DNA of 64,000 bases from Amycolatopsis marina (lineage in GTDB: Bacteria > Actinomycetota > Actinomycetes > Mycobacteriales > Pseudonocardiaceae), in NCBI RefSeq assembly GCF_900111885.1, contig NZ_FOKG01000004.1, positions 110,154-174,153 on the forward strand, read 5' to 3'. Within the stretch, counting starts at the first letter, position 1; each line of letters opens with the position of its first letter. The notes under the pieces were generated by a model. It worked only from the letters and a program-made list of their open reading frames with translations, was not told where the DNA came from and made no database searches. The translations under genes and the position numbers were made by a program. Shown here piece after piece: positions 1 through 8,629 of this stretch.

Positions 1-54
1 GTCCCGTCCCCCATGACAACGATCCTAGAGGATCCGGCTGGGACCCCTGCCTGC

Positions 55-660
55 TCACCGTGTCTCGCGATCCAGGACGGCGGATGCGGCGAGCACCACT
101 TCCGTTCGCGGCTTCCGTCGGTGCCGGGGCATCAGCAGCACCAGCCCCACCAGGATCAACCCGGCGAGTGCGAGGCCGATACCCACCCGCTCGAACGCCT
201 GCCCCGCCACGTGTCCGATCAACACCCAGCCCGCGCCCCACAGGGCCGCGGCGGGCAGGTTCCAGCGGACGAACTTCCGGTACGGCATACCGGACACGCC
301 CGCGAGCCGTGGTGTCAGCGTCCGGGTCACCACCACGAACTGACCGGCCGCGAGCGCAGGCCCGCCGTAGCGGTCCAACAGACCGCAGGCACCCCGCCAC
401 CCTTGCCCACAGGACCTGCCCGCTCCGCGCCACCTCCCGGTCAGGTAGGCGAGTTGCGGGCCGAGCGGGGCGACGATGGCCATCGCGACCATCGCCGCGG
501 GCAGGGAAACGACCTGCACGGAGGTGAGAAAACCCAGTGTCAGCAGCCCACTCGCCCCAGGAAGCAGCACACCGATCAGCAGGCCTGCCTCCGCCACCAC
601 CAGTCCGCCGACCACCAGCAGCACCGGCACCGCCGAAAGCCCGGTTAGCAGTTCAACCAC
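55..660 (-). CDS. DedA/SNARE-associated family membrane protein
   Basis: This is a small polytopic membrane protein of about 201 residues. A hydrophobic N-terminus, an LAYLTGRWRG stretch and the later segment with RYGGPALAAGQFVVVTRTLTPRLAG match the DedA family (membrane phospholipid or undecaprenyl-phosphate transporters). I chose the GTG start at 660 because it removes an implausible charged extension and overlaps the stop of the upstream methyltransferase by 8 bases, suggesting translational coupling. The exact lipid substrate is not visible. The family call is good; the specific role is open. Confidence 0.8.
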   Translation of the reverse strand: MVELLTGLSAVPVLLVVGGLVVAEAGLLIGVLLPGASGLLTLGFLTSVQVVSLPAAMVAMAIVAPLGPQLAYLTGRWRGAGRSCGQGWRGACGLLDRYGGPALAAGQFVVVTRTLTPRLAGVSGMPYRKFVRWNLPAAALWGAGWVLIGHVAGQAFERVGIGLALAGLILVGLVLLMPRHRRKPRTEVVLAASAVLDRETR

Positions 661-1267
661 TGCGCACGGCCCTGCGGCAGACGTAGACGCGTGCCGGCGG
701 CACGTTCGCCCACACCGTCCGGCCCACAATCACCTCGTCGAACGCGTCCCGCACCAGGTGATGGAACCGGCGAGCACCTGCCAGAGCGCGTGCATGGAGG
801 TAGGCGAAGGTGGTGAACGCGGCCCCGGGAGCGAGCACGATGCCGATCTGGTCGAGGATGCGCCGCTGTACCGGCAACGGGAAGAGTGTCCACGGCAGAC
901 CGGACACCACGGCGTCCACGCGGCACAGCCCCTGTCCGGCGAGTAGCGGAATGAGGTCGCCGGCGTCGCCGTGCACCACTTCGACCGCTGGCTGCGTCTC
1001 TCGCACGTGCTCGGCCAGATTCCGGTTGGCTTCAATCGCGATGTGCCGTGCACCGGCAGGCAGACGTCGCTGAATGGCGGCGCTCACGGAGCCGGTGCCT
1101 GGTCCGAGTTCCACCACCACTGGCTGACCTGTGCTCGGCACCACGGAGGCAAGTGTGCGCGCGAGTGTGGTGGAACTCGGAGCGACAGCGCCGATCGCTG
1201 CCGGCTCCCGAAACGCGGCGGCCAGGAACGTCCGGTAGTCCTGTGACCTCGGTGAAGACATCATCAT
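653..1267 (-). CDS. SAM-dependent methyltransferase, phospholipid N-methyltransferase-like
   Basis: The 204-residue protein has a clear class I SAM-binding motif (VVELGPGTGSVSAAI) near residues 50-65. Later come an acidic ribose-binding position (AIEAN) and the motif SGLPWTLFP, where rRNA adenine dimethylases and PmtA-type phospholipid methyltransferases carry their catalytic motif IV. The N-terminus (FREPAAIGAVAPSS) is typical of PmtA-like bacterial proteins. Three consecutive ATG codons begin at 1267, and I take the first. It is co-transcribed with the DedA gene, so membrane lipid modification is a reasonable inference. An rRNA target is less likely. Confidence 0.75.
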   Translation of the reverse strand: MMMSSPRSQDYRTFLAAAFREPAAIGAVAPSSTTLARTLASVVPSTGQPVVVELGPGTGSVSAAIQRRLPAGARHIAIEANRNLAEHVRETQPAVEVVHGDAGDLIPLLAGQGLCRVDAVVSGLPWTLFPLPVQRRILDQIGIVLAPGAAFTTFAYLHARALAGARRFHHLVRDAFDEVIVGRTVWANVPPARVYVCRRAVRSG

Positions 1268-1397
1268 GACCCCCACGTTCGTGCACGGGGCCGAGGTGCG
1301 ACTCAGCCTGCGAGCCGTGATCCACGGCCTCCGGGAGGAACACGCCTCCTCCCACGGCAGGAGGCGCTTCCCTTCGGGGTCGCCTACGGTCGCTACC

Positions 1398-2591
1398 GTG
1401 AACACCGTCCGGTACCCCTCGCCGCTGGGGGTCAGGCTCACCCCGATCCGCCTCGCACCACTCGTGGTCGTTCCCGCGGTGCTGACGCTGCTGACCTCGC
1501 ACCACCTCCCGCTGACCACGATGGACTGGATTCTGTCGATGTCCTCCGCGGTCCTGTTCGCCTTCGGCGGCCGGTGGCCGGTGACCATCGCGGTCGCGCA
1601 GTCTGCGCTGGCAGCCGCCGTCCCGTTCGCGATGGCGCCGAACTCGTTCATGACCCCCGTCTTCGCCGGTGCGGCACTCGTCGAGGCGGCGATGCGCAGC
1701 AGGGGCAGGCAACCGGCCCTCATCGCGGCGAGCGCGTGGACAGTGGCCATGGCGCTCACCGTCGGGGCGGCACCGGGCATGATGTTCTCACCCGCGAACC
1801 TGTTGCGGCTGATACTGCTCGTGGCGGGGCCGGTCCTGCTGGGCCTGCATCTCCGCTCGCTCCGCGAACTCGTCGAGCGCTACCACCGGCAAACCATCGA
1901 GGCGGAGCGCAGACGAGCCACCGACGCGCGCGAGGCACGCACGGAGGAGCGCATGGCGATCGCCCGAGAACTGCACGACCTCGTGGCTCACCACATCGCC
2001 TCAATGGTGTTGCGTGTTGGAGTCGCCCGGCACGTCGTGTCCGGAATGGACAAGCGAGTGGCGCAGGTGTTCGACGACGTGCACGACACCGGAACCTCGG
2101 CGCTGGCCGACCTGCGCCGCCTGGTCGGTGTGCTGCGTGATCCGTCCTCCGTGGAAGTTCCACTGGTGGAACCGGGCGATGTGGTCACCGCGCTCGACGA
2201 GGTATCCGAGCGCGTGCGGAAGGCTGGTCACCCGCTGACGGCGACCATCGACCCCGACGTGTCCGGCCTCGACGCGGTATGTCGGCTGGCCGTGCTGCGA
2301 GTGGTTCAGGAGGGCCTGACGAACGTGCTCAAGCATGCAGGACCGGCTGCTCGGGTCCGTCTCGCCGTGCGGATGGACGCCGCGGAAACCGTGTGGGTGG
2401 AGATCGAGGACGACGGGGCGGGGCGGACCCACGACACCACTCCTGAAGCGGCCGACCGGCGGGGGCACGGGCTGATCGGTATGCGCGAGCGGGTGGAACT
2501 GGTCGGCGGCGAACTGGAGGCGGGCCCCTCGGACCGGGGCTGGCGGGTGCAGGCCGTGCTGCCCGCGACCGCGCGGGAGGCCAACCGGTGA
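1398..2591 (+). CDS. Sensor histidine kinase, NarL/DesK type
   Basis: This is a membrane sensor kinase of about 397 residues. An N-terminal block of four to five hydrophobic segments covers residues 10-150. It is followed by a coiled stretch and a HisKA_3 phosphoacceptor region (ARELHDLVAHHI, His near residue 193). The HATPase domain shows an N box (EGLTNVLKHAG) near 305 and a G box (GHGLIGMRERVE) near 355. The reading frame extends upstream to 1266, but the GTG at 1398 sits just before the first membrane segment and is the better start. Its stop overlaps the downstream response regulator, so the two form one operon. The signal sensed is unknown. Confidence 0.9.
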   Translation: MNTVRYPSPLGVRLTPIRLAPLVVVPAVLTLLTSHHLPLTTMDWILSMSSAVLFAFGGRWPVTIAVAQSALAAAVPFAMAPNSFMTPVFAGAALVEAAMRSRGRQPALIAASAWTVAMALTVGAAPGMMFSPANLLRLILLVAGPVLLGLHLRSLRELVERYHRQTIEAERRRATDAREARTEERMAIARELHDLVAHHIASMVLRVGVARHVVSGMDKRVAQVFDDVHDTGTSALADLRRLVGVLRDPSSVEVPLVEPGDVVTALDEVSERVRKAGHPLTATIDPDVSGLDAVCRLAVLRVVQEGLTNVLKHAGPAARVRLAVRMDAAETVWVEIEDDGAGRTHDTTPEAADRRGHGLIGMRERVELVGGELEAGPSDRGWRVQAVLPATAREANR

Positions 2592-3226
2592 TCCGCGTGC
2601 TTCTCGTGGACGATCAGCAACTGGTGCGCGCGGGCTTGCGGATGTTGTGTGAATCCACGGACGATCTACTCGTGGTGGGCGAGGCCGCCAATGGTCACGA
2701 GGCGGTACGGCTGGCCGAGCGCGACGTGCCGGACGTGGTGCTGATGGACCTGCATATGCCCGGTATGGACGGGATCACCGCGACCGAACGGGTTCTGCGG
2801 ATCCGTCCGGGTACGCGGGTGCTGGCGCTCACCACGTTCGACGATGACGATCATCTGTATCCGGCACTCGCGGCCGGCGCGTGCGGCTTCCTCGTCAAGG
2901 ACGCCACACCCGCCGACCTGCTGAACGCTGTGCGCAAGGCGGCGGACGGCGGCAGCCCGTTCAGCCCGCCCGTGCTGCGCCGCCTGGTCGGCCAGGCAGT
3001 GCGCTCGCACACTTTCGTCCCGGATCCCCGTCCGCTGCCCGAGCTCACCAACAGGGAGCGGGACGTACTGGCGCTCATCGCGGAGGGACTGTCCAATGGC
3101 GAGATCGCCGAACGTCTGCACGTCGGTGTCACGACGGTCAAGACCCATGTCGCGAACCTGATGGCGAAGACCGGCGGCGACAACCGGGTACGGCTCGCCG
3201 TGCTCGCCATCCAAGCCGGGCTGTGA
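2588..3226 (+). CDS. Response regulator, NarL/FixJ family
   Basis: This is a 212-residue two-domain regulator. The receiver domain covers residues 1-120, with acidic pocket residues (VDDQ), phosphoacceptor Asp54 in VVLMDLHMPGMDG, and the switch and lysine region (ALTTF, FLVKDATP). A LuxR-type helix-turn-helix follows at about 150-200 (LTNREREV-like core, then VGVTTVKTHVANLM). The GTG start overlaps the stop of the histidine kinase by 4 bases, so they are a cognate pair. Targets are unknown. The divergent methyltransferase/DedA pair could be controlled by it, but I see no site to prove this. Confidence 0.93.
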   Translation: MIRVLLVDDQQLVRAGLRMLCESTDDLLVVGEAANGHEAVRLAERDVPDVVLMDLHMPGMDGITATERVLRIRPGTRVLALTTFDDDDHLYPALAAGACGFLVKDATPADLLNAVRKAADGGSPFSPPVLRRLVGQAVRSHTFVPDPRPLPELTNRERDVLALIAEGLSNGEIAERLHVGVTTVKTHVANLMAKTGGDNRVRLAVLAIQAGL

Positions 3227-3362
3227 CCGCGCCGGCTGCTTCGACTCACACCGTCTTCACCGTCACCGACGAACAGCCAATCGCGCCCGGTGTGACCATG
3301 ACGTTCCTGGAACGAAGACAAGCTCCGGCTCAGCTCCGTGTGTGCGAGGACAACCGAACGGC

Positions 3363-3406
3363 TCCGGGCGGCGACTGACGGGAATCCCGCTCAGTCGCCG
3401 CCCGGA
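3363..3406. terminator. Bidirectional hairpin terminator
   Basis: A perfect 16-bp inverted repeat (arms 3363-3378 and 3391-3406, TCCGGGCGGCGACTGA) with a 12-base loop that is itself partly self-complementary. It lies between the convergent response regulator and LAXTG-protein genes and should stop transcription from both sides. Confidence 0.75.
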
Positions 3407-3423
3407 ACTCGGCCGTGATCAGC

Positions 3424-4431
3424 TCACTCGGTGCGTCGACGCTGGTGGGCGAGCAGGACGGCCCCGCCGCCGATCAGCAGCAGTCCGGCCGCGATGGGCA
3501 GGCCGACCGAGACCCCGGTACTGGCGAGGCCGCTGTAGTCGTCATTGTTGTTGCCCACTGGGGTGTACGAACCGTCGTAACCGCCGGGCGGCTGCGATCC
3601 GCCGGGCGGCGGAACCGTGGTTCCCGGCGAACTCGGGTCGGTCGGACTCGTCGGATCCGTGGGCTCGGTCGGATCCGTCGGGTTGGTGGGCTCCGTCGGG
3701 TTGGTCGGCTCGGTGGGTTCCGTGGGCCCGGTGGGTTCCGTGGGTTCCGTGGGCTCGGTGGGTTCCGTGGGTTCCGTGGGCTCGGTCGGTTCCGTGGGCT
3801 CGGTCGGGGTCGTGGTGCCGCCGCCCTCACCGGTGATGTCGATCTCGGCCAGCACCGGGTTCTGCCCGGGATCCTGCGTGCAGGCCGAGTCGAACGTCCC
3901 CAGGCCCGTCTCGGAACCGTCTGCCGTCCGTGGCGTCAGCGTCAGCAGCAAGTCACCCACGGAGATTGTCGCGGGCCCCGGCTGGGTGAACGTCAACGAT
4001 GGTGCCGATCCGGTCGCTACCACCTCGAACGGCCCGGAGGCGGGAACCGGGGTTTTGGCCACGGTTGTCGGAACCTGGACGTCCAGCGAGCCCTGCGGTG
4101 CGTCCACGGTCGAATCCGCCAGTGCCGAGCCCTCCACCGTCTTCGCCCCGACCAGTGTCAGTCCCTGTGTCGCGGTGTCCGGCACAGTGGAAACCGCCTC
4201 GATGTCGAACGCAGGCGTCGGCACACCCACCTCGGCGGTGGTCGGTAGATCCGCCGAGATCACGACCTTGATCGGCTGCACGCCGATCAGCGGGAACGGG
4301 CACTTGTAGGTCAGTTCCAAGCTCACCGGCTCGGCGGCACTCGTCCCGGCTCCCAGCAGCAGGCCGGCTGCCGCGACGGTCGTGGCCGCCGCGGCGAACC
4401 CGGCACCGAACTTCCGCGATCTCGTCAACAC
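3424..4431 (-). CDS. Secreted DUF6801-type protein with Thr-Glu-Pro stalk and LAXTG sortase signal
   Basis: The 335-residue protein starts with a Sec signal peptide (LTRSRKFGAGF, then a hydrophobic Ala-rich core and cleavage near TSAAEP). An immunoglobulin-like extracellular domain follows at about residues 35-200; I recognise it as the DUF6801 type, with a CPFPLIG cysteine and a second Cys near 188. A low-complexity stalk of repeated T-E-P triplets (about 206-265) precedes a C-terminal sorting signal: LASTG, a hydrophobic helix and the tail QRRRTE. LAXTG is the motif read by class E sortases of high-GC actinobacteria, so the protein is probably covalently linked to peptidoglycan. The start is GTG at 4431. 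Its function beyond a cell-wall surface protein is unknown. Confidence 0.82.
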   Translation of the reverse strand: MLTRSRKFGAGFAAAATTVAAAGLLLGAGTSAAEPVSLELTYKCPFPLIGVQPIKVVISADLPTTAEVGVPTPAFDIEAVSTVPDTATQGLTLVGAKTVEGSALADSTVDAPQGSLDVQVPTTVAKTPVPASGPFEVVATGSAPSLTFTQPGPATISVGDLLLTLTPRTADGSETGLGTFDSACTQDPGQNPVLAEIDITGEGGGTTTPTEPTEPTEPTEPTEPTEPTEPTEPTGPTEPTEPTNPTEPTNPTDPTEPTDPTSPTDPSSPGTTVPPPGGSQPPGGYDGSYTPVGNNNDDYSGLASTGVSVGLPIAAGLLLIGGGAVLLAHQRRRTE

Positions 4432-4749
4432 GTCAGTTGTTCCTCTTCCGTCATGTCTGGTCTCTTCGTGGATCCGCTCCCAGGAAAGCGGCTTGGGCGA
4501 AAAGGGAACGCGTCACATGCACAGGCGGTTTCCTGGTGCTACAGCGGGGAAAACTACCCCCGACGCACCACGACAACAAGGAGTCCGGCCAAGTAAGGAA
4601 CAATTCTCACGCCAACCGTCAAGCACGTGACAATTCCGTCCCCGGCAACGCTCAACCACGCACAGTTCTGGTTCACCGCTGTTACAGACCGAAGGAAGAC
4701 CACCAGAAGCCATGACCACAGTCGTAGAGCCCCCGGCTGCGTGGCACCG

Positions 4750-4815
4750 ACCCGGGGATGGTGCGTCTGCAAGTACCCCCAAGCAAGATCATCGGCATCG
4801 CCAACTACCCCCATC
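4750..4815 (+). repeat. Dispersed intergenic module, copy 1
   Basis: This stretch, including the shared piece GCAAGTACC and then CCAAGCAAGATCA, is roughly 80% identical to the reverse complement of 25690-25760. The 436-bp stretch between the LAXTG-protein start (4431) and the DUF222 remnant (4869) contains this copy and otherwise no gene that I can support. Confidence 0.6.
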
Positions 4816-4868
4816 TTCAGTCCACTCACGACACTTTCTCCGTAAAGTGGTTGTTGTGTGGGAAAGAG

Positions 4869-5365
4869 GTGGTTCCCGCGTGGCAGCTCTCCGAGGGGGA
4901 GCTGCTGGGCGGGCTGCTCGAGTCCGAAAAAGTGTTCCGTCAGCAGTACGGGCGAATTCTGGAACTGGTGGCGGAGACCGAGAAGCGGGGCGCGGCCGCC
5001 GCGCAGGGGTATGCGGGCACGGTGTCGCCGCTGATTATGGCCCTGCACCTGGCCCGGGGCGAGGCCAAAGCCCGCCTCGCGCACACGGCGACCCCGATGC
5101 CGCTGGCGGAGGAAGCGTTGCGGGCGGGGGAGATCGGTGCGGGGCACTTCCGGCTACACCAGCATCAGCCATGCTTCGCATCCGCCACGGCACCCCCGAA
5201 TTCGTCCCGCCCGAATGGCTGGATCCGGAGCGGAAGCCCATACGCAACACCGCACACCACCCGCCCAGCCGACGCGGACGGACATACCTCGCCAACGGCA
5301 GGCAACCTCAGCGCCCATACCGGCCGTGTAGGGCACTTTCACCGGAAAGTGCCCTCGACACCTGA
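4869..5365 (+). pseudogene. Degenerate DUF222/HNH endonuclease (13E12 repeat family) remnant
   Basis: The 5' part encodes a recognisable DUF222 N-terminus of about 95 residues (PAWQLSEGELL, later VAETEKRGAAAAQGYA and HLARGEAKARLAH). At about 5150 the similarity jumps into another frame that encodes only the family's C-terminal tail (FVPPEWLDPERKP, IRNTAHH). The central part with the HNH nuclease domain is missing, so this is an internal deletion plus frameshift. The likely original start is the GTG at 4869. A longer in-frame extension to 4758 runs through repeat DNA. An apparently intact relative begins at 63431. Confidence 0.75.
5331..5354. repeat. Palindromic hairpin of the CACTTTC/GAAAGTG repeat family
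   Basis: GGGCACTTTC and GAAAGTGCCC flank a 4-base loop. It lies between the DUF222 remnant and the end of the convergent ligD-type gene, where it can act as a terminator. The arms match the outer part of the palindromes at 25.8 and 40.4 kb. Confidence 0.65.
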
Positions 5366-5386
5366 GTGCGAGTCACGCCACCGTGC

Positions 5387-6328
5387 TCAGGTGTCGAGGC
5401 TGTCCCGGTCAGCCCACTCGAGCAGAGTGTCCAGCACGTATGCGGTGTCGTCGATGCCGTCGTGCAGGTCGCCGAGCTCCGCGAACCGGCCGGGAACCGT
5501 CGCGATGGTGCAGTCGCGTGGCTCGACGTCGTCCACCTCCTGCCAGGTGATGGGGGTGGAAACGGTCGCCTCTGGCACCCCGCGCACGGAGTAGGCGCTG
5601 GCGATGGTGTGATCTCTCGCGTTCTGGTTGAAGTCCACGAACACCCGCGCGGGATCGCGGTCCTTGCGCCACCACGCGGTGGTGACCTCGCTCGGCGCGC
5701 GGCGTTCCACCTCCTTGGCGAAGGCGAGCGCCGCCCGCCGAACCTCGGCGAAACCCCAGCGCGGCTCGATGCGGACGTAGATGTGCAGGCCGTCGCCGCC
5801 CGAGGTCTTGGGCCAGCCGACCATCCCCAGCTCGTCGAGCACCTCGTGGGCGACGTGTGCGACGCGGCGCACGGTGTCGAAGTCGCAGTCCGGCATGGGG
5901 TCGAGATCGATGCGCCACTCGTCCGGCCGCTCGGTGTCGGACCTGCGCGAGTTCCACGGGTGGAACTCCACGGTGGACATCTGCACGGCCCACACCACGC
6001 TCGCCGCCTCGGTCACGCACAGTTCGTCGGCATGGCGTTTGTACCGGGGGAACTCCACCCGCACCGTCTCCACCCAGGACGGAGCACCCTGCGGAATCCG
6101 CTTCTGGTGCACCTTCTCCCCCGCGACTCCGGACGGGTACCGGTGCATCATGCACGGTCGTTCCCGTAGCGCCCGGACGATGCCGTCACCGACGGCGAGG
6201 TAGTACCGAGCGAGGTCGAGCTTCGTCTCGCCGCGAGCCGGGAAGTACACCCGATTCGGGTTGGAGATACGCACCGTCCTGGTCCCGACCTCGAGTTCGA
6301 TCGCGGGATCCTTCGCGTCCTTCGCCAT
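5387..6328 (-). CDS. ligD-pol: Stand-alone LigD-type polymerase (archaeo-eukaryotic primase family)
   Basis: The 313-residue protein matches the polymerase/primase domain of LigD used in non-homologous end joining. Visible hallmarks are the start ISNPNRVYFPA, CMMHRYPSGV, the catalytic acidic pair in WRIDLDPMP, the GGDGLHIYV stretch and RVFVDFNQNARD. The ATG at 6328 is chosen because the longer frame upstream runs through another gene and lacks domain similarity. No ligase or nuclease domain is fused and no Ku gene is in the window, so it would act with partners encoded elsewhere. Actinobacteria often encode such split Pol domains. Confidence 0.88.
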   Translation of the reverse strand: MAKDAKDPAIELEVGTRTVRISNPNRVYFPARGETKLDLARYYLAVGDGIVRALRERPCMMHRYPSGVAGEKVHQKRIPQGAPSWVETVRVEFPRYKRHADELCVTEAASVVWAVQMSTVEFHPWNSRRSDTERPDEWRIDLDPMPDCDFDTVRRVAHVAHEVLDELGMVGWPKTSGGDGLHIYVRIEPRWGFAEVRRAALAFAKEVERRAPSEVTTAWWRKDRDPARVFVDFNQNARDHTIASAYSVRGVPEATVSTPITWQEVDDVEPRDCTIATVPGRFAELGDLHDGIDDTAYVLDTLLEWADRDSLDT

Positions 6329-6449
6329 GGAAAGAACGTAACCGGAATCGGGCGGGCCGGCTCCACGAATTGAGGGAGTGCCAGTCACATAAGAGAATGC
6401 GCCCTTGATGTGAGCACCGCTCTCGATCTGGAATTGCTCTCGCAGCCGC

Positions 6450-6869
6450 TCACGGCCAGCGCCGGAGGGGTTTCTCGGAGGCGAGTTCACCTGACCCCGG
6501 CGCCGGAGCCCCGCCGGGCAGTGGAGTGTTCCGGACCTGTGGTGGGATCGGCTGCCCGCCGGGTGGGGTGTACGCCCCGTTCGCGTCAGGGATGCGCGGC
6601 TGGTGCTCGGCGGGATGACCAGCAAGCGCGTTCTTTTGATCGCGACGTGGCGGGCGGCGGAGGAGCCCGAACAGACCCAGCAGGCCGGCGAGGCCGAACA
6701 GGCCCCACAACCCGTCGTTGTTCTCGCCGGTCCGCTCGATCTCCTGAGCCTGTGGCGGTGCCGCGTACCCCTCGTCCTGTGGCGCAGGCTGGGCCGCGGC
6801 CACCGACGAGAAAGACATCGCGGCACCGATGGTCGCAGCCGCCACCCACAGCCGAATCCTTTTCGACAT
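6450..6869 (-). CDS. WGxxGxxG family small envelope protein
   Basis: About 139 residues. A signal peptide (KRIRLWVAAATIG then SVAAAQP) is followed by a short polar linker, the hallmark WGLFGLAGLLGLFGLLRR membrane segment near residues 60-80, and a Pro/Gly-rich tail. The start at 6869 is the ATG immediately before the signal peptide. These proteins are conserved in actinobacteria and of unknown function. It is divergent from the YjiH gene across about 270 bp that contain two inverted repeats. Confidence 0.72.
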   Translation of the reverse strand: MSKRIRLWVAAATIGAAMSFSSVAAAQPAPQDEGYAAPPQAQEIERTGENNDGLWGLFGLAGLLGLFGLLRRPPRRDQKNALAGHPAEHQPRIPDANGAYTPPGGQPIPPQVRNTPLPGGAPAPGSGELASEKPLRRWP

Positions 6870-7007
6870 CTCGCCAGAGCTCCCAACGTCGAGCACAGCC
6901 CCCGAGCCGATCTCCGGGGCGAACCGCCGACATACCCAGTCGCGTGGCGGATCATCAGGTGATCACTCGAATGTGTGTCCGTTTTCGCCGGTTCGGGTGG
7001 CGCCACC

Positions 7008-7027
7008 ACGTCTGGAATACCAGACGT
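7008..7027. promoter_or_regulatory. Inverted repeat, possible operator
   Basis: ACGTCTGG and CCAGACGT are separated by AATA in the divergent WGxxG/yjiH intergenic region. The perfect 8-bp arms suggest a dimeric regulator site; no regulator is identified. Confidence 0.4.
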
Positions 7028-7082
7028 AATCTCCTTGTCCACTCTGGAACCGCCATCGTCCGCGGGGTGCAATGGGCCAACT

Positions 7083-7106
7083 CGGTGACCGGCCGACCGG
7101 TCACCG
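7083..7106. promoter_or_regulatory. Inverted repeat upstream of the YjiH-type gene
   Basis: CGGTGACCGG and CCGGTCACCG are separated by 4 bases, ending 29 bp before the YjiH start. The position and perfect arms fit a repressor operator or a 5' leader hairpin. Confidence 0.45.
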
Positions 7107-7135
7107 CAACCCGGAGTCGGAGGTGTCCACGCGCG

Positions 7136-8461
7136 ATGACGACGACAGACCCAGAAAGCCCCGCCGTCACCCGCAGACTCGTGCTCGCCACCGTGGGCGG
7201 CGCCCTCTTCTTTCTGCTCCCGGTGCGCTGGGACGGGAGCTGGACGGTCCCGTTCGACGTCGCGGTCAGCACGATCACGGGTGAACTCACCTGGCTCGTC
7301 GAGTACTACAGCCTCGCCATCATCCTCGGCGCTCTCGCCCTGACCGTCGCGGCGTACGGGCCGCTCGGCGCGCGCTGGTCGTTCGTGCGTGGCTTTCGCG
7401 CGCACTGGCTGATGATCGTGTTGCGCGTGGCCGGCGCGGTACTTGCGCTGATGATCGTCACGGGAACTGGCCCGGCCGCTGTGCTCGACCCCTCGGTCGG
7501 CGGCCTGATGTACGGCAAGCTGGTCGCCGCGGTCGCGGTGATCGTGCCGATCGGCGCACTCTTCGTGACGCTGTTCGTCGCGTTCGGTGGACTGGAACTG
7601 ATCGGCACCCTCGCCCGGCCGGTGATGCGCCCGCTCTTCCGGGTACCGGGAAGGGCCGCACTCGACGGCCTCGCGTCCTACGTCGGCAGCTACTCCGTCG
7701 GGCTCTACGTCACGAACAAGATGTACCTGGAGTCGCGGTACTCCGCCCGCGAGGCCGTGGTCATCGCCACCTGTTTCTCCACGGTCAGCCTCGGCTTCTT
7801 CGCCGTTGTCGCCTCCACCCTGGACCTGCTGCCGTACTTCGGCCTCCTGGTGCTCGTCGTCTCGCTGCTCACGCTCGTACTCTCGGCCATCCTGTGCCGG
7901 GTGCCGCCGCTGTCCCGTATCGCCGACACCTACGTGGGCGAGCCGGTCCGGGAAGCCGAAGTGCCCGGCCGGCTGTGGCCCGCGGCGGTCCGTGCGGGCC
8001 GCAACCGTGCGGCGGTGTCCGACTCGGTACCGCAGGAGGCGAAAAGGGGCCTGCTCGACGGCTTACGACTGGCCATGACAGTCGTACCCGCGATCCTCAC
8101 GGTCGGCGTGCTGGCCATCCTCGTCGCGAACCACACTCCGTTGTTCGAGTGGCTCAGCGCGCCGGTGGAGCCGCTCATCTCGCTCGTCGGGATTCCGGAC
8201 AGCGAGGTGGTCGCCCAGTCCACCGTGATCGGGATAAGCGAGATGTTCCTGCCCGCGCTGCTGGCCGTCGACGTCTCGCTGCAGGCGAAGTTCTTCGTGG
8301 CGGCCATGTCACTGACGCAGATCTTCTTCTTCAGCGCCACCATCCCGCTGCTGCTCTCTCTCGAACTACCGGTGCGGTTGTGGCACTGCCTTGTGCTGTT
8401 CGTGCTCCGGACGCTGATCAGCATCCCGATTCTCGCGGTCGTCACCCATCTGCTGTTCTGA
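7136..8461 (+). CDS. YjiH family permease with nucleoside-recognition (Gate) domains
   Basis: The 441-residue integral membrane protein has about ten hydrophobic segments. Two Gate-type regions are visible: LDGLASYVGSYSVGLYVTNK around residue 180-200, and a second half beginning near AMTVVPAILTVGVLAI. This matches the YjiH/nucleoside-recognition permease family, whose substrate is not established. The ATG at 7136 has GGAGGTG 10 bases upstream; a longer frame reaching back to 6410 overlaps the divergent WGxxG gene and is not used. Confidence 0.82.
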   Translation: MTTTDPESPAVTRRLVLATVGGALFFLLPVRWDGSWTVPFDVAVSTITGELTWLVEYYSLAIILGALALTVAAYGPLGARWSFVRGFRAHWLMIVLRVAGAVLALMIVTGTGPAAVLDPSVGGLMYGKLVAAVAVIVPIGALFVTLFVAFGGLELIGTLARPVMRPLFRVPGRAALDGLASYVGSYSVGLYVTNKMYLESRYSAREAVVIATCFSTVSLGFFAVVASTLDLLPYFGLLVLVVSLLTLVLSAILCRVPPLSRIADTYVGEPVREAEVPGRLWPAAVRAGRNRAAVSDSVPQEAKRGLLDGLRLAMTVVPAILTVGVLAILVANHTPLFEWLSAPVEPLISLVGIPDSEVVAQSTVIGISEMFLPALLAVDVSLQAKFFVAAMSLTQIFFFSATIPLLLSLELPVRLWHCLVLFVLRTLISIPILAVVTHLLF

Positions 8462-8629
8462 CCGAAGTCCTGTTAGGAGGTCCGTGTTGTGCACGAAGGC
8501 GCCAATAGCGCTGCGGGCAGTGCCGCGCTACCTACTTTCGACGGGAAGATTGTATCTCACATTCGGGTACAGAATGGACAGAGAGCGCTAATATCCGGAG
8601 GTCAAATCGAGCTAGAGAGCGGACAGATC

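Noticed and set aside
3617..4309. Plus-strand frame with repeated Gly-Ser-Val triplets
   Set aside because: It is the complement of the Thr-Glu-Pro stalk codons in the LAXTG surface protein; no signal peptide or ribosome site.
8489..8629. N-terminal extension of the small secreted protein from the GTG at 8489
   Set aside because: It has the best ribosome site, but it would place 47 polar residues before a typical signal peptide, which is not compatible with export.
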